Origin: a virus
DNA length: 63,847 bases
Direction: 5' to 3' (one strand)
Virus record (IMG/VR): IMGVR_UViG_3300023244_000002
Coordinates: 1 to 63,847 of that record
Shown here: positions 54,359 to 63,561 of the stretch, one piece after another
Layout of the letters: every line of letters starts with the position of its first letter
How positions within the stretch are numbered: the first letter of the stretch is position 1
The notes under the pieces: model-generated
Seen by the model: only the letters and a program-made list of their open reading frames with translations
Told to the model about the DNA's origin: nothing
Databases searched by the model: none
Made by a program: the position numbers and the translations under genes

Positions 54359-56302
54359 ATGGCAGTAGGCGATCAAAATTTTACAGTTAGAGCAACATTT
54401 GTTGATAAAGCTTCTGGTAAAGTCATAAAAGCTAATGCAGCAATGATTAATTCCATGAAGAAGGTAGGAGTCCAATTTCAAAAAACTGGGGCTGAAACTG
54501 CTATGGCTTTAGATAAAATGGCGCAAGGACATGAAAAAGCAGGAAGGTTTTCAAGATTCCACAACGCTCAAATAGGTAAGCTAATAGGATCTATTGGTTC
54601 TATGCGTAACATAATACTTGTTTGGATGTTTGCTTTAGGACCATTAATCAATCTTTTTAAATCAGCTACCAAAGCTATGATGATACAAGAAGATGCTGTA
54701 AAGCGTCTTAGCTTTGCTATGGAAATCCAAGGTACTGCTTCTAAATTTATGCAAAATAATCTTAAAGAATTGTCTGCTGCTTTTCAAGAAACAACTAGAT
54801 ACGGTGATGAAGCAATATTGGAAGTAATGGAAAAATTAATTACTGTAGGCGGAGTTGTACCTTCTAAATTAAAAAGAGCAACCCAAGCTGTTGTAGATTT
54901 TGCAGCAGGGTCCGGAAGAAGCCTATCAGAAGCGGGTGAGCTAATAGCAAAAAGTGCTGTTGGATATACAATGCAAATATCTAGGTTGTTCGGAGTTACT
55001 ATACCTAAAAGCATGTCTGTAGCCAAACAATTTGAAATGGTTCTTGGATTGATAGAAGGAAAGATGGCTGGAAGAGCTCAAAGAGATATAAAAAGTTATG
55101 CAGGTAGCGTAGCGCAGATGGCTAACGCTTGGAGTGATGCAAAAGAAGCTTTAGGTTTTTTTCTTAATAAAACATTTCATTTGCAGGCTGGTATGAAAAT
55201 AATGAAAGATATGTTTGATACGTGGTCTGGTAAAAATGCTTCTACTGCAATGATGGTATTAGATAAAGAAATAAGCAAAGTTGATAAATCGTTACAAATT
55301 TTAATTAAAACTAGCAAGAATATAAGTGGGAAAAATTTCTTATTCATGAAACCTGATAATCTTACAAATAAGATTGCAGAGAAACAACAAGAAAGACTTG
55401 CTTTGATAACAAGAAAAACACAGTTAGAAATTCAATCATTTATGGATTCAATTAGACTTAAAGAACAAGGTAAAATAATAGAAGCAGAACAAGCTAAAAT
55501 GGCAACACAAAAAGAATGGGCAGATACATATTCAATATTTCAAAGAACTCGAGCTGATTATCAAATAGAACAATTAAATCAAGAGTATGCTTTATACCTA
55601 AAAGTATTTGAAGATAATGCAGCTAGAAAATTAGAGATAGAGGAATGGTATCAAGCTAAAGTAACAAAATTACGAAAGCTTGCGTTAACAGATGCCAAAG
55701 ATCAATACGATGCTATGGAAGTAATGACGAAATCATTTGCTGTTAATATGCGTAATTCTATGTCTGATGGTTTTTTTAAGGTTATCAAAGGAGATTTTGA
55801 ATCATTAAAAGATGTATTAGTGTCATTTGGTGATGCAATGTTAAAAACTATTACAGATATTATTGCTAATTTAATAATAATGTCAATATGGCAAAAAGCA
55901 GCTGGGCTATTAGGATATTCAGGAGGGGTTGTTGGTGCCGTTATTAATGCAGGAACTGCACGCGCTCATTCTGGTGGGTATATTATGGATTCAAAAAATA
56001 GTTTTGGGTATCGAAAGAAGTTTCATTCTGGAGGAGAAGTTCCCGCAACATTACTTGAGGGTGAGGGTGTATTAAACCGAAGAGCAATGGGCAATTTAGG
56101 TGTAGATAATTTGAATAAGCTTAATCGCGGAGAAGGTTCCGGCGGCGGCGGCGGAGTAGTAAATAATTATTATATTCAAACTATTGATGAACGATCATTC
56201 AGAGAAAGGTTACAGCAGAACGGAGATATTTATGCAAATGCTTCCGGAAGAAGCATAATGGATAATCAATCATTAAGAGGAATTACACAAAAATATGGCT
56301 AA
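54359..56302 (+). CDS. Tail tape measure protein
   Basis: The 647-residue protein is mostly helical, with a hydrophobic stretch near residues 80-100 (NIILVWMFALGPLINL) and a Gly-rich end (GEGSGGGGGVVNNYYIQT). It contains lambda gpH-like motifs such as ILEVMEKLITVGGV and LIEGKMAGRAQRDI. Its length suggests a fairly short siphovirus tail. It overlaps the next gene. Confidence 0.88.
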   Translation: MAVGDQNFTVRATFVDKASGKVIKANAAMINSMKKVGVQFQKTGAETAMALDKMAQGHEKAGRFSRFHNAQIGKLIGSIGSMRNIILVWMFALGPLINLFKSATKAMMIQEDAVKRLSFAMEIQGTASKFMQNNLKELSAAFQETTRYGDEAILEVMEKLITVGGVVPSKLKRATQAVVDFAAGSGRSLSEAGELIAKSAVGYTMQISRLFGVTIPKSMSVAKQFEMVLGLIEGKMAGRAQRDIKSYAGSVAQMANAWSDAKEALGFFLNKTFHLQAGMKIMKDMFDTWSGKNASTAMMVLDKEISKVDKSLQILIKTSKNISGKNFLFMKPDNLTNKIAEKQQERLALITRKTQLEIQSFMDSIRLKEQGKIIEAEQAKMATQKEWADTYSIFQRTRADYQIEQLNQEYALYLKVFEDNAARKLEIEEWYQAKVTKLRKLALTDAKDQYDAMEVMTKSFAVNMRNSMSDGFFKVIKGDFESLKDVLVSFGDAMLKTITDIIANLIIMSIWQKAAGLLGYSGGVVGAVINAGTARAHSGGYIMDSKNSFGYRKKFHSGGEVPATLLEGEGVLNRRAMGNLGVDNLNKLNRGEGSGGGGGVVNNYYIQTIDERSFRERLQQNGDIYANASGRSIMDNQSLRGITQKYG

Positions 56303-57236
56303 TACTAATATACTAACATTAACACCTGAATTTGGTTTAAAAGAAACTATAAGTTTTAATACCAATATAAGTGATTCTGAAAGTGGCATAGAACAACGCG
56401 ATGCTTTATGGGATCATGGATTAAGAGATTATAACCTTACTTGTAAATTCCTAACCCAAACAGCAATGAATGTAATTTGGGATTTTTATATTGCAAGGTT
56501 AGGCGCTTATGATTATTTTTTATTAAAAATTCTTACCGAGTATCAAATAACAGATGAAGCATTAGGGTCAGCTGATGGAGTAACAGCCGCTTTTTTACTT
56601 CATAATTTTCCTGTTGATGTTTCTGCAAATAGTTCTTGTACTGTTGGTGGCGTTGCTAATACAAACTACACTTTAAGCAATAATTTTACCACTGAAAAAT
56701 CATATATAACATTCAATCCTATTCCGGCAAGTGGCGCGATATTACTTTCTTATGAATATTATTTTAAAGTTAGGTTTACTGATGATAAATTAACTAGAGA
56801 ATTAGCCGCGTATCAGTTATTGCATTCCGGTATTAATTTAAAAGAGATTAGGTGGAGTTCTTATAATCCTCCTGAAGGAAACTTTAGTTCTTCTAGTTCT
56901 TCTAGTTCAATGAGTTCCAGCTCATCGTCTAGTTCAAGTAGATCTTCTTCAAGCTCATCTAGCTCAAGTTCTAGCTCATCTAGCTCAAGTTCTAGCTCAT
57001 CTAGCTCATCGAGTTCATCTTCTCTTTCATCAAGTTCTTCGAGCTCATCAAGTTCAAGTAATTCTAGTTCATCATCAAGCAGTAGTGATTCTTCTAGTTC
57101 ATCATCAAGTAGTAGCTCATTTAGTTCAAGCAGTTCTTTCAGCTCAAGTAGTTCTAGTTCATCAAGTAGCTCATTTAGTTCAAGCAGTTCTTTCAGCTCA
57201 AGTAGCTTTAGTTCATCAAGTAGCTCTAGCGGTTAA
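56295..57236 (+). CDS. DUF2460 distal tail protein with serine tail
   Basis: Residues 1-195 match DUF2460 (NTNISDSESGIEQRDALWDHGLRDYNL in parts; YEYYFKVRFTDD). About 115 residues of serine follow, with single M, R, L, N, D and F. This is the second largest serine tract after the giant protein. DUF2460 proteins sit at the tail tip in gene-transfer-agent-like tails, so the tract would be displayed near the receptor-binding end. Confidence 0.85.
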   Translation: MANTNILTLTPEFGLKETISFNTNISDSESGIEQRDALWDHGLRDYNLTCKFLTQTAMNVIWDFYIARLGAYDYFLLKILTEYQITDEALGSADGVTAAFLLHNFPVDVSANSSCTVGGVANTNYTLSNNFTTEKSYITFNPIPASGAILLSYEYYFKVRFTDDKLTRELAAYQLLHSGINLKEIRWSSYNPPEGNFSSSSSSSSMSSSSSSSSSRSSSSSSSSSSSSSSSSSSSSSSSSSSSLSSSSSSSSSSSNSSSSSSSSDSSSSSSSSSSFSSSSSFSSSSSSSSSSSFSSSSSFSSSSFSSSSSSSG

Positions 57237-57247
57237 GGGGGTTTAAA

Positions 57248-58108
57248 ATGTTGAGTTTATCTGCAACGTTAATAGCTATTAAGAATCAACTGCAACATAA
57301 GCCGGTAGAGATACATGACATTTATTTAGGTTCGCAAACTGCCGAAGATTCTAATACCCTTCATTTCATTAACTTCTATTTTCCATTATATTTTTTTAAT
57401 TACCTTAGCCATACATCACAACAATATACTCCTGTAGGCGTGTCAAGAAGTGCAATGAAAAAAAGTACACATGGCGAGATAGAGCGTGTTGGATACCAAA
57501 TAGATAATGTCACAAAAGCAATGTCTGTTTATGCAGCAGCTCATGATTTAAGAAATAAACGAATTGTTACAAGGCTAATATTCAGAGATCATTTAAGTTC
57601 TTACTTAGATGCTAAAATAGTTTTTGATGGCTTTATCCAGAATGTATCTTTTTCTAGAAAAAAAATGGCTGCAAACTGTACCCCCGTTTTAGGGTCATTA
57701 AGTTTTGAAACTGGGTGGCCCTACCAAATTGAATGTAATGCAAGATTTGGAGATAGCTATTGTCAAATAGATAAAGATGCAGTAGCTAATAAAGTAATAG
57801 GTGCAGTTACAGGCGGAACAACTACTACTATTATAGATACTGTTAATTTAGACCAAGCAGATGATTATTGGAACTGGGGTATAATTACATTTACTTCAGG
57901 AAACAATAATGGTTCATCGAGAAAGATATTAGATTTTGTTTCATCTACGCATACATTAACATTAGATTATGCTTTAGACGTTGCTCCAACTGCTACTGAT
58001 GCATTTGCAGTATATCGTGGCTGTGATAAAACATTAAATTCTTGTGATACAATATTTTCTAATACTATTAATTATCATGGATTCCATACAATACCTTTAA
58101 CAAAATGA
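57248..58108 (+). CDS. DUF2163 tail-tip protein
   Basis: The 286-residue protein has KPVEIHDIYLGSQ, RDLRNKRIVTRLIF-like strands, CNARFGDSYCQID and an end with CDKTLNSCDTIFSNTINYHGFHTIP, quoted in parts as CDKTLNSC and INYHGFHTIP. This is the DUF2163 / BR0599-type signature. It forms part of the tail-tip hub with its neighbours. Confidence 0.88.
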   Translation: MLSLSATLIAIKNQLQHKPVEIHDIYLGSQTAEDSNTLHFINFYFPLYFFNYLSHTSQQYTPVGVSRSAMKKSTHGEIERVGYQIDNVTKAMSVYAAAHDLRNKRIVTRLIFRDHLSSYLDAKIVFDGFIQNVSFSRKKMAANCTPVLGSLSFETGWPYQIECNARFGDSYCQIDKDAVANKVIGAVTGGTTTTIIDTVNLDQADDYWNWGIITFTSGNNNGSSRKILDFVSSTHTLTLDYALDVAPTATDAFAVYRGCDKTLNSCDTIFSNTINYHGFHTIPLTK

Positions 58109-58500
58109 TAGATTTAAATAAACTTATTGGCATCCCTTTTAAATTAAATCATAAAGACTTTAAATTTTGTGATTGTAGAGGAATTGTTTATTTATATTAT
58201 AAATATGTTAAGAACAAAGAGTTACCATTTACTGACGGAAAAAATATAATATTTAGAAATCAAAAAAAAGATAAGAATAGAATGGCATCTGTTTTAAATA
58301 CTTTTGCTGATATAGTAGATATAAATGATATTGATGAAGGAGATATTGTTGTCATCGATAATCATAAACAAGTAGGATCATTAGGAGTATGCATTAATAA
58401 TAAACAAATATTACATATGGACGGAGTTGTTGGATCGTGTCTTACTAGATTAAGATATTTAAAAGAATTTATATCATTAATATATAGACCAAATGATTAA
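58105..58500 (+). CDS. NlpC/P60-type tail peptidase
   Basis: The 131-residue protein has CDCRGIVYLYYKYV with the likely catalytic Cys, GSLGVCINNKQILHM with the His, and a standard tail-tip position. It should cut peptidoglycan peptides during DNA entry. It overlaps both neighbours. Confidence 0.85.
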   Translation: MIDLNKLIGIPFKLNHKDFKFCDCRGIVYLYYKYVKNKELPFTDGKNIIFRNQKKDKNRMASVLNTFADIVDINDIDEGDIVVIDNHKQVGSLGVCINNKQILHMDGVVGSCLTRLRYLKEFISLIYRPND

Positions 58501-61327
58501 AAAAATACTTTTACTATTTGCATTTTTTCAGTTTTTCATCGTTACATACGCTTATGCCGGAGTAGTAGGCGGCGCAATAGGAGCCGCAATTTGGTCGATA
58601 GGTGTTATGATAGTTGATTATGCATGGGTTCATCCTTTTATAACTGCTTTCACCGTAGCGTCTATTGCTTACTCATTAGCTTCTGGAAGTAAAGCAGATA
58701 AGTTAGGTGCATCAGGTTCAAAATATACATCGCGAAGTATAGAAAACACTTTTTCTAATGAAGGAATTGTTCCAATAATTTATGGAGGCCCAATACTCGT
58801 TGGAGGAAATATAATATGGCAGTCTGAACCCGGGACTACTGTACAAAGATTCATCGGTTTTTGTATAGGTGAAGTGAGTTCAGTAAGTAATATTATTATT
58901 GATGAAAAAGATATAGCAACTTTATCTGGATGTAGTTATACAGCATACACAGGAACTTCTACACAAACTGTTGATGCAAGAGGATCCGCAACAGTTAAAG
59001 GATTAAGAGATGTATGCTATGTTGCCGCAACAATAACTGCCGGAGATGATGTCAGTAGTAACCCAACATTAGGCGCTAAAATAACAGGAAAGAAAGTTGC
59101 TCTTTGGGATGCTGGAATACATCAATGGACTGCTTCTAAAGCATTTTCTAAAAATCCATCCGCTATAATTCGTGATTATATGGGCTTAAGTGTAGTGCTT
59201 GGTGGGTGTGGAGTTTCATCAAGCTTCATTGATGATGATAGCTTTGGTGATTTTTACGAGCACTGTGCTGAAGGTGTGAGCAATGGTTCTGGCGGAACAG
59301 AAGAAAGATATGAATTAACTATTGCTCTTGATACAAAACATTCAGCATTAGATAACTTAGCAAAAATGTTAATTACTTGCAATGCACAATTGATACGCAG
59401 TGGTGCAACTTATAAAATAGTATATGAAAAATCAGGTGAAACATCAGTAATGGCATTTACTGAGGATAATATAGATAACGATACATTTAATTATGGGTAT
59501 GGAAAGTCAGACGAAATACATAATAAAATAGGAGTAGAATGGATATCTCCGTTAGAAATAAAGAACCCTAAAAGAATAGCATGGGCAGAAGATGAATTAG
59601 ATCAGGACATAAGGGGAATACGAGAAAGCAAAATCGAAATGTATGGCATCATAAGACAATCTCAAGCATCTAGACAAGCAAATAAAATATTATATGAAGG
59701 TAAGTTAAATGATATTTGGTGTGAATTTGAATCTACGATTGAAGCAATGCATTGTGAGCAATATGATATTGTTTCAGTTACGCATTCAAGACCTAATTGG
59801 GATACTGCATTGTTTAGAATTATGAGTATAACTGAAGCGAATTTTGGGCGGGCTAAATATGTATGCAATGCATATAACAGTTCTGTATTAGATGATGGTT
59901 TTGGATCAACCTTCGATGATTGGGATTCTGGAAATCCTCCTAACCCATACGAAGCTGTTGTAGATGTTACTAATATTGCTTTATCGGAAACTGGATGGGT
60001 TAATGTTGATGGAACGTGGGTAGTTGTAGTTGACGTAAGTTGGACTGCGCCGGCAACAAATCGTGATTTATTAAACAATTATATTATTGAATTAGCAAAA
60101 TCAGGAGGTAGTTATACTCAATACGGAATTGCAGATAAATCTGCTACTACATTTAGAATAAGTAGCGGATTAAATAGTGGTCAAACATATAATATTAAAG
60201 TTAAAACACAATCAGTAAAGAATATTATATCTACAGGTCGCATCTCAAATCCAATTACATTAGTTGGAAAATCTACTAATCCTTCTAATGTTTCTAGCTT
60301 CACTTCCTCTTGGGGTAAAAATTTAGAGTTATCTTGGGCAATTGTTACTGATTCTGATTTATCTGGATATGAAATAAGAGATGAAGATGCTAACTTTGGA
60401 ACTGATGATGCACATTTAATATATCGTGGGTTAGCAAATAAAAAAGTTTTAATTCCTTCTAGCCGAGCTCCGGGTACATATTGGTTGAGATCAATAAATT
60501 CAAGCGGTAAGTATTCTATTACTTCAGCCCAAATAACTCCGGTAAATGCTGCCCCGGCGATCCCATTATCTTTAACTGCTGATATTGTTTTTAATATAGC
60601 ACGTTTATGCTGGACTGATGATACCGCAACTGATATTGAATACTATGATGTATATTATTCTAAAACTAATGCTTGGGCTGGAGAAGAAAAATTATTTGGT
60701 AAAGTACCGGGGCGTAACTGCACAATACAAGGTGAAAGCTCACAGAATGGAATGTCAGATGATAATGGCGCGGCAAATACTGATTACGTTACTGATTTAG
60801 ATTTAGCCGGTTGGGGGCCTGATTATTGGAAAGGAAGTTACATAGAAATAATATCTGGTACAGGAGTAGGTGAAGAATTAAAAGTATCAGCGTATGCTAC
60901 AGCTACAGGTAAGTTTACTATGGATGATAATTGGGTAGCACCTCCTGATACAACTTCTAAGTTTTTTTTACATCCTGTTAGGTACTATAAAGTAAGAGGT
61001 GTTGATGGTTTTGGCGCAGGAAATTTTACATCAGCTGTAGAAGTAAAATATATAGAGTTTACAGAAGGTATGCTTGGCGATCAAATCATAACCGCGAGGA
61101 AAGTTTATGCCGGAGAAGTAATAACTTTATCAGCACAAATAAAAGATGCAATTATTCAAAATGCTCATATTATCGATTTGTCTGCTGATAAGATAACAGC
61201 AGGTAGCTTGACAATTACAGTTAATGTTGGTAGTGCTGGAAAAATAGTATTAGACGGTGCTAATGATGTAATAAAAGTATATGATGCATCAAGCATACTA
61301 AGAGTTGAGCTAGGCAAATTATCATGA
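58493..61327 (+). CDS. Tail tip attachment protein J-like, with apparent signal peptide
   Basis: The 944-residue protein has a host-specificity J arrangement: EGIVPIIYGGPILVGGNIIW early, a hub region, fibronectin-III-like repeats at about residues 500-800 (VVVDVSWTAPATNRDLLNNYII in parts; YEIRDEDANF), and a helical end (LSAQIKDAIIQNAHIIDLSADKI in parts). The N-terminus (MIKKILLLFAFFQFFIVTYAYA) looks like a Sec signal, followed by further hydrophobic helices, which is odd for a tail hub. Confidence 0.88.
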   Translation: MIKKILLLFAFFQFFIVTYAYAGVVGGAIGAAIWSIGVMIVDYAWVHPFITAFTVASIAYSLASGSKADKLGASGSKYTSRSIENTFSNEGIVPIIYGGPILVGGNIIWQSEPGTTVQRFIGFCIGEVSSVSNIIIDEKDIATLSGCSYTAYTGTSTQTVDARGSATVKGLRDVCYVAATITAGDDVSSNPTLGAKITGKKVALWDAGIHQWTASKAFSKNPSAIIRDYMGLSVVLGGCGVSSSFIDDDSFGDFYEHCAEGVSNGSGGTEERYELTIALDTKHSALDNLAKMLITCNAQLIRSGATYKIVYEKSGETSVMAFTEDNIDNDTFNYGYGKSDEIHNKIGVEWISPLEIKNPKRIAWAEDELDQDIRGIRESKIEMYGIIRQSQASRQANKILYEGKLNDIWCEFESTIEAMHCEQYDIVSVTHSRPNWDTALFRIMSITEANFGRAKYVCNAYNSSVLDDGFGSTFDDWDSGNPPNPYEAVVDVTNIALSETGWVNVDGTWVVVVDVSWTAPATNRDLLNNYIIELAKSGGSYTQYGIADKSATTFRISSGLNSGQTYNIKVKTQSVKNIISTGRISNPITLVGKSTNPSNVSSFTSSWGKNLELSWAIVTDSDLSGYEIRDEDANFGTDDAHLIYRGLANKKVLIPSSRAPGTYWLRSINSSGKYSITSAQITPVNAAPAIPLSLTADIVFNIARLCWTDDTATDIEYYDVYYSKTNAWAGEEKLFGKVPGRNCTIQGESSQNGMSDDNGAANTDYVTDLDLAGWGPDYWKGSYIEIISGTGVGEELKVSAYATATGKFTMDDNWVAPPDTTSKFFLHPVRYYKVRGVDGFGAGNFTSAVEVKYIEFTEGMLGDQIITARKVYAGEVITLSAQIKDAIIQNAHIIDLSADKITAGSLTITVNVGSAGKIVLDGANDVIKVYDASSILRVELGKLS

Positions 61328-61884
61328 ACGAATTTGGATTAAAAGTATATGATTCATTAGGTTCAAACTACACTACAATTACTCCTAAAATATCTACCAT
61401 TGTTAGCTCTGGAAGAATAACAATGCCTAATACTTTAAATGTTGATAACACTTACGGTGTTGTTATAGACTTGCCCGGAACTAGTGCGATTCCTAAAGAA
61501 GATATTACTGTTTTAATTGCTCCTATTGAACATACATATAAGATAACTAATATTTTATATTCTTCACAAAATATTGGCTATATGGATTCTGCTATGTCTT
61601 ATTATAAGCACGCAAAGGCAACAGGAGTTATGACTTCTTGGACTGCTGGAAATTTGACTCCATCAACTGCAACTACTTATGATGGGTTTGCTGGAATATT
61701 CCCTGTTAGCTTTTGGGATATTAAAGGTGGAACAACTTTTACATCTGTATTATTATTCGCGGCAACATGTTATTTAGCTTACGATGCTAGCGCAAGTGAG
61801 TTTATAAAAGTTTATTCGATCGGAGATAAAGGAGTAAATAAAATAGAATATGTAGTAACTATTAAGAATCATAATTATGAGTAA
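61324..61884 (+). CDS. Tail-tip paralogue 1
   Basis: The 186-residue protein begins NEFGLKVYDSLGSNYTTITP and has ITMPNTLNVDNTYGVVIDLPG and RLFAATCYL-type motifs shared with the next two genes. It lies directly behind J, where small receptor-binding or fibre proteins often are. It starts on the J stop (ATGA). Confidence 0.75.
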   Translation: MNEFGLKVYDSLGSNYTTITPKISTIVSSGRITMPNTLNVDNTYGVVIDLPGTSAIPKEDITVLIAPIEHTYKITNILYSSQNIGYMDSAMSYYKHAKATGVMTSWTAGNLTPSTATTYDGFAGIFPVSFWDIKGGTTFTSVLLFAATCYLAYDASASEFIKVYSIGDKGVNKIEYVVTIKNHNYE

Positions 61885-63010
61885 TTACGGATTAAAAATA
61901 TTTGATACTATAGGAAACAGCAGTTTAATTGTTCCAAATATTGCTCAAATAATATCTTCTGGAACAATAACATTGCCTAATGCTTTAAATGGTGACGGTA
62001 CTTATGGTGTAGACATTGATCTACCCGGAGATTATGATATTGATAATACTGACCTTGGTATGATTGTGCAAATAAGAGATTTTGATTATCGACTTTCTGT
62101 ACATGAGTTTACATATCCAACTAATAATTCTTTGAAAGTATTCTATGGTGACGATAGCTATACTTACTATGATAAAGATGTAAATACAGGGGTAATGACA
62201 TCATGGACACCCGGAGATATGACAGCATCAGATATAACTAAGTGGAATCATTTAATACAAATATCATTACTGGCTGGTTGGGATAAGTTTGGAAGCACGT
62301 CAAAAGCAATGCGAATATTCGCCGCAGTGCATTATGGGTTTTTAAATATTGCCGGAGGTACTGCGGCTACTACAACATTTTATGGTAGAGATACTACACA
62401 AACTGTCAATGGTCAAGCAGGGTATATCTTATCTGAAACACAAGGTTCAACACTCCAAACATATACAATAACTAGCGATGCATCTTATAGACTTATTGCT
62501 GCTGTAACAACAAACTGTAGTATATATAGAATTTCTTATCCTAGTGGTGCAACATTATTAGGCAACAACGTTGCATCTGATACAAGTTTTGTAAGAGGTG
62601 GAGAAGGATCAGTAAGTGGAACTTGGGCTTGCCCTTTGACTAACTTAACTCCCGGTGATGCAGTTTGTATTGTTGTAAATGTATGGTGTTATTTTAGAGA
62701 TAATGCGTGGCTATCAGGTGATAAGGCTTTTGCTATTGTTTTTATTACTACTGTTTCAGAAGATTGGTGTACATTAGAATCTAATACATGGACTGTTTAC
62801 AGATATATAACTGCTATTGAAAGTACAGGAGCCGGCGGTAACTACGCTACTGTTACATTATCATGGGGAAATTCAACAAAAGAAATGAAAACTACAGGGA
62901 TAAAATATAAACCATTAGTATATTCTGGAAAAGATGTAGCTACTATTGGAACAAATGGTGTTTCAGAAGTTGATTATATAATGTATATGAAAAAGTATAG
63001 AGGAGATTAA
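61877..63010 (+). CDS. Tail-tip paralogue 2 with an inserted domain
   Basis: The 377-residue protein shares the paralogue frame (SNYGLKIFDTIGNSSLI, LPNALNGDGTYGVDIDLPG, RIFAAVHYGFLN). An extra stretch at about residues 160-350 is beta-rich (TYTITSDASYRLIAAVTT, GSVSGTWACPLTNLTPG), after which it rejoins the family end (VDYIMYMKKY). The insert probably adds a binding domain. Confidence 0.75.
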   Translation: MSNYGLKIFDTIGNSSLIVPNIAQIISSGTITLPNALNGDGTYGVDIDLPGDYDIDNTDLGMIVQIRDFDYRLSVHEFTYPTNNSLKVFYGDDSYTYYDKDVNTGVMTSWTPGDMTASDITKWNHLIQISLLAGWDKFGSTSKAMRIFAAVHYGFLNIAGGTAATTTFYGRDTTQTVNGQAGYILSETQGSTLQTYTITSDASYRLIAAVTTNCSIYRISYPSGATLLGNNVASDTSFVRGGEGSVSGTWACPLTNLTPGDAVCIVVNVWCYFRDNAWLSGDKAFAIVFITTVSEDWCTLESNTWTVYRYITAIESTGAGGNYATVTLSWGNSTKEMKTTGIKYKPLVYSGKDVATIGTNGVSEVDYIMYMKKYRGD

Positions 63011-63561
63011 TGGATTACGGTCTTAGAGTAAGCGATACATTAGGTCATTCAGTCATAATAACTCCTAATGTATCAAATATTATAAGCTCTGGAACTACAG
63101 CAATGCCGCAAGCACTGAATGGCGATACAACATACGGTGTTGATATTGATCTACCCGGCACTAGCTCATATAAATTAGAAGATATTGGAGTTCAAATAAG
63201 AGTAAGATATTTTACATATTCGTTCTCTGAAAAAATGATTGGTGATGATGCTGGAGGGTATGCTTTTTTTAGAAGTATATATACTACTAGCAAAACATAC
63301 TATTCTCGTAATGATGCCACAGGTGCAATGACAGCATGGGTTCCTGAATTTTTTAAAGATACTTTATATAATATGTTTCCTATTGGTTTTTGGGATCCGT
63401 TAGGAGCCACTACATTTACATCGGTAAGGTTATTCGCGGCAACATGTTATTTATGTTATGATAATTCAACATCAACATACAAAAAAGTTTATACTATTGA
63501 TGATGCAAAATTCATTGATTATGTAGTTTATCTTAAAAATTTACAAACAGAGGAGGTATAA
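63010..63561 (+). CDS. Tail-tip paralogue 3
   Basis: The 183-residue protein has DYGLRVSDTLGHSVIITP, MPQALNGDTTYGVDIDLPG and RLFAATCYLCYD, matching paralogues 1 and 2 without the insertion. GAGGAGATTA precedes it. Probable receptor-binding or tail-end protein. Confidence 0.75.
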   Translation: MDYGLRVSDTLGHSVIITPNVSNIISSGTTAMPQALNGDTTYGVDIDLPGTSSYKLEDIGVQIRVRYFTYSFSEKMIGDDAGGYAFFRSIYTTSKTYYSRNDATGAMTAWVPEFFKDTLYNMFPIGFWDPLGATTFTSVRLFAATCYLCYDNSTSTYKKVYTIDDAKFIDYVVYLKNLQTEEV

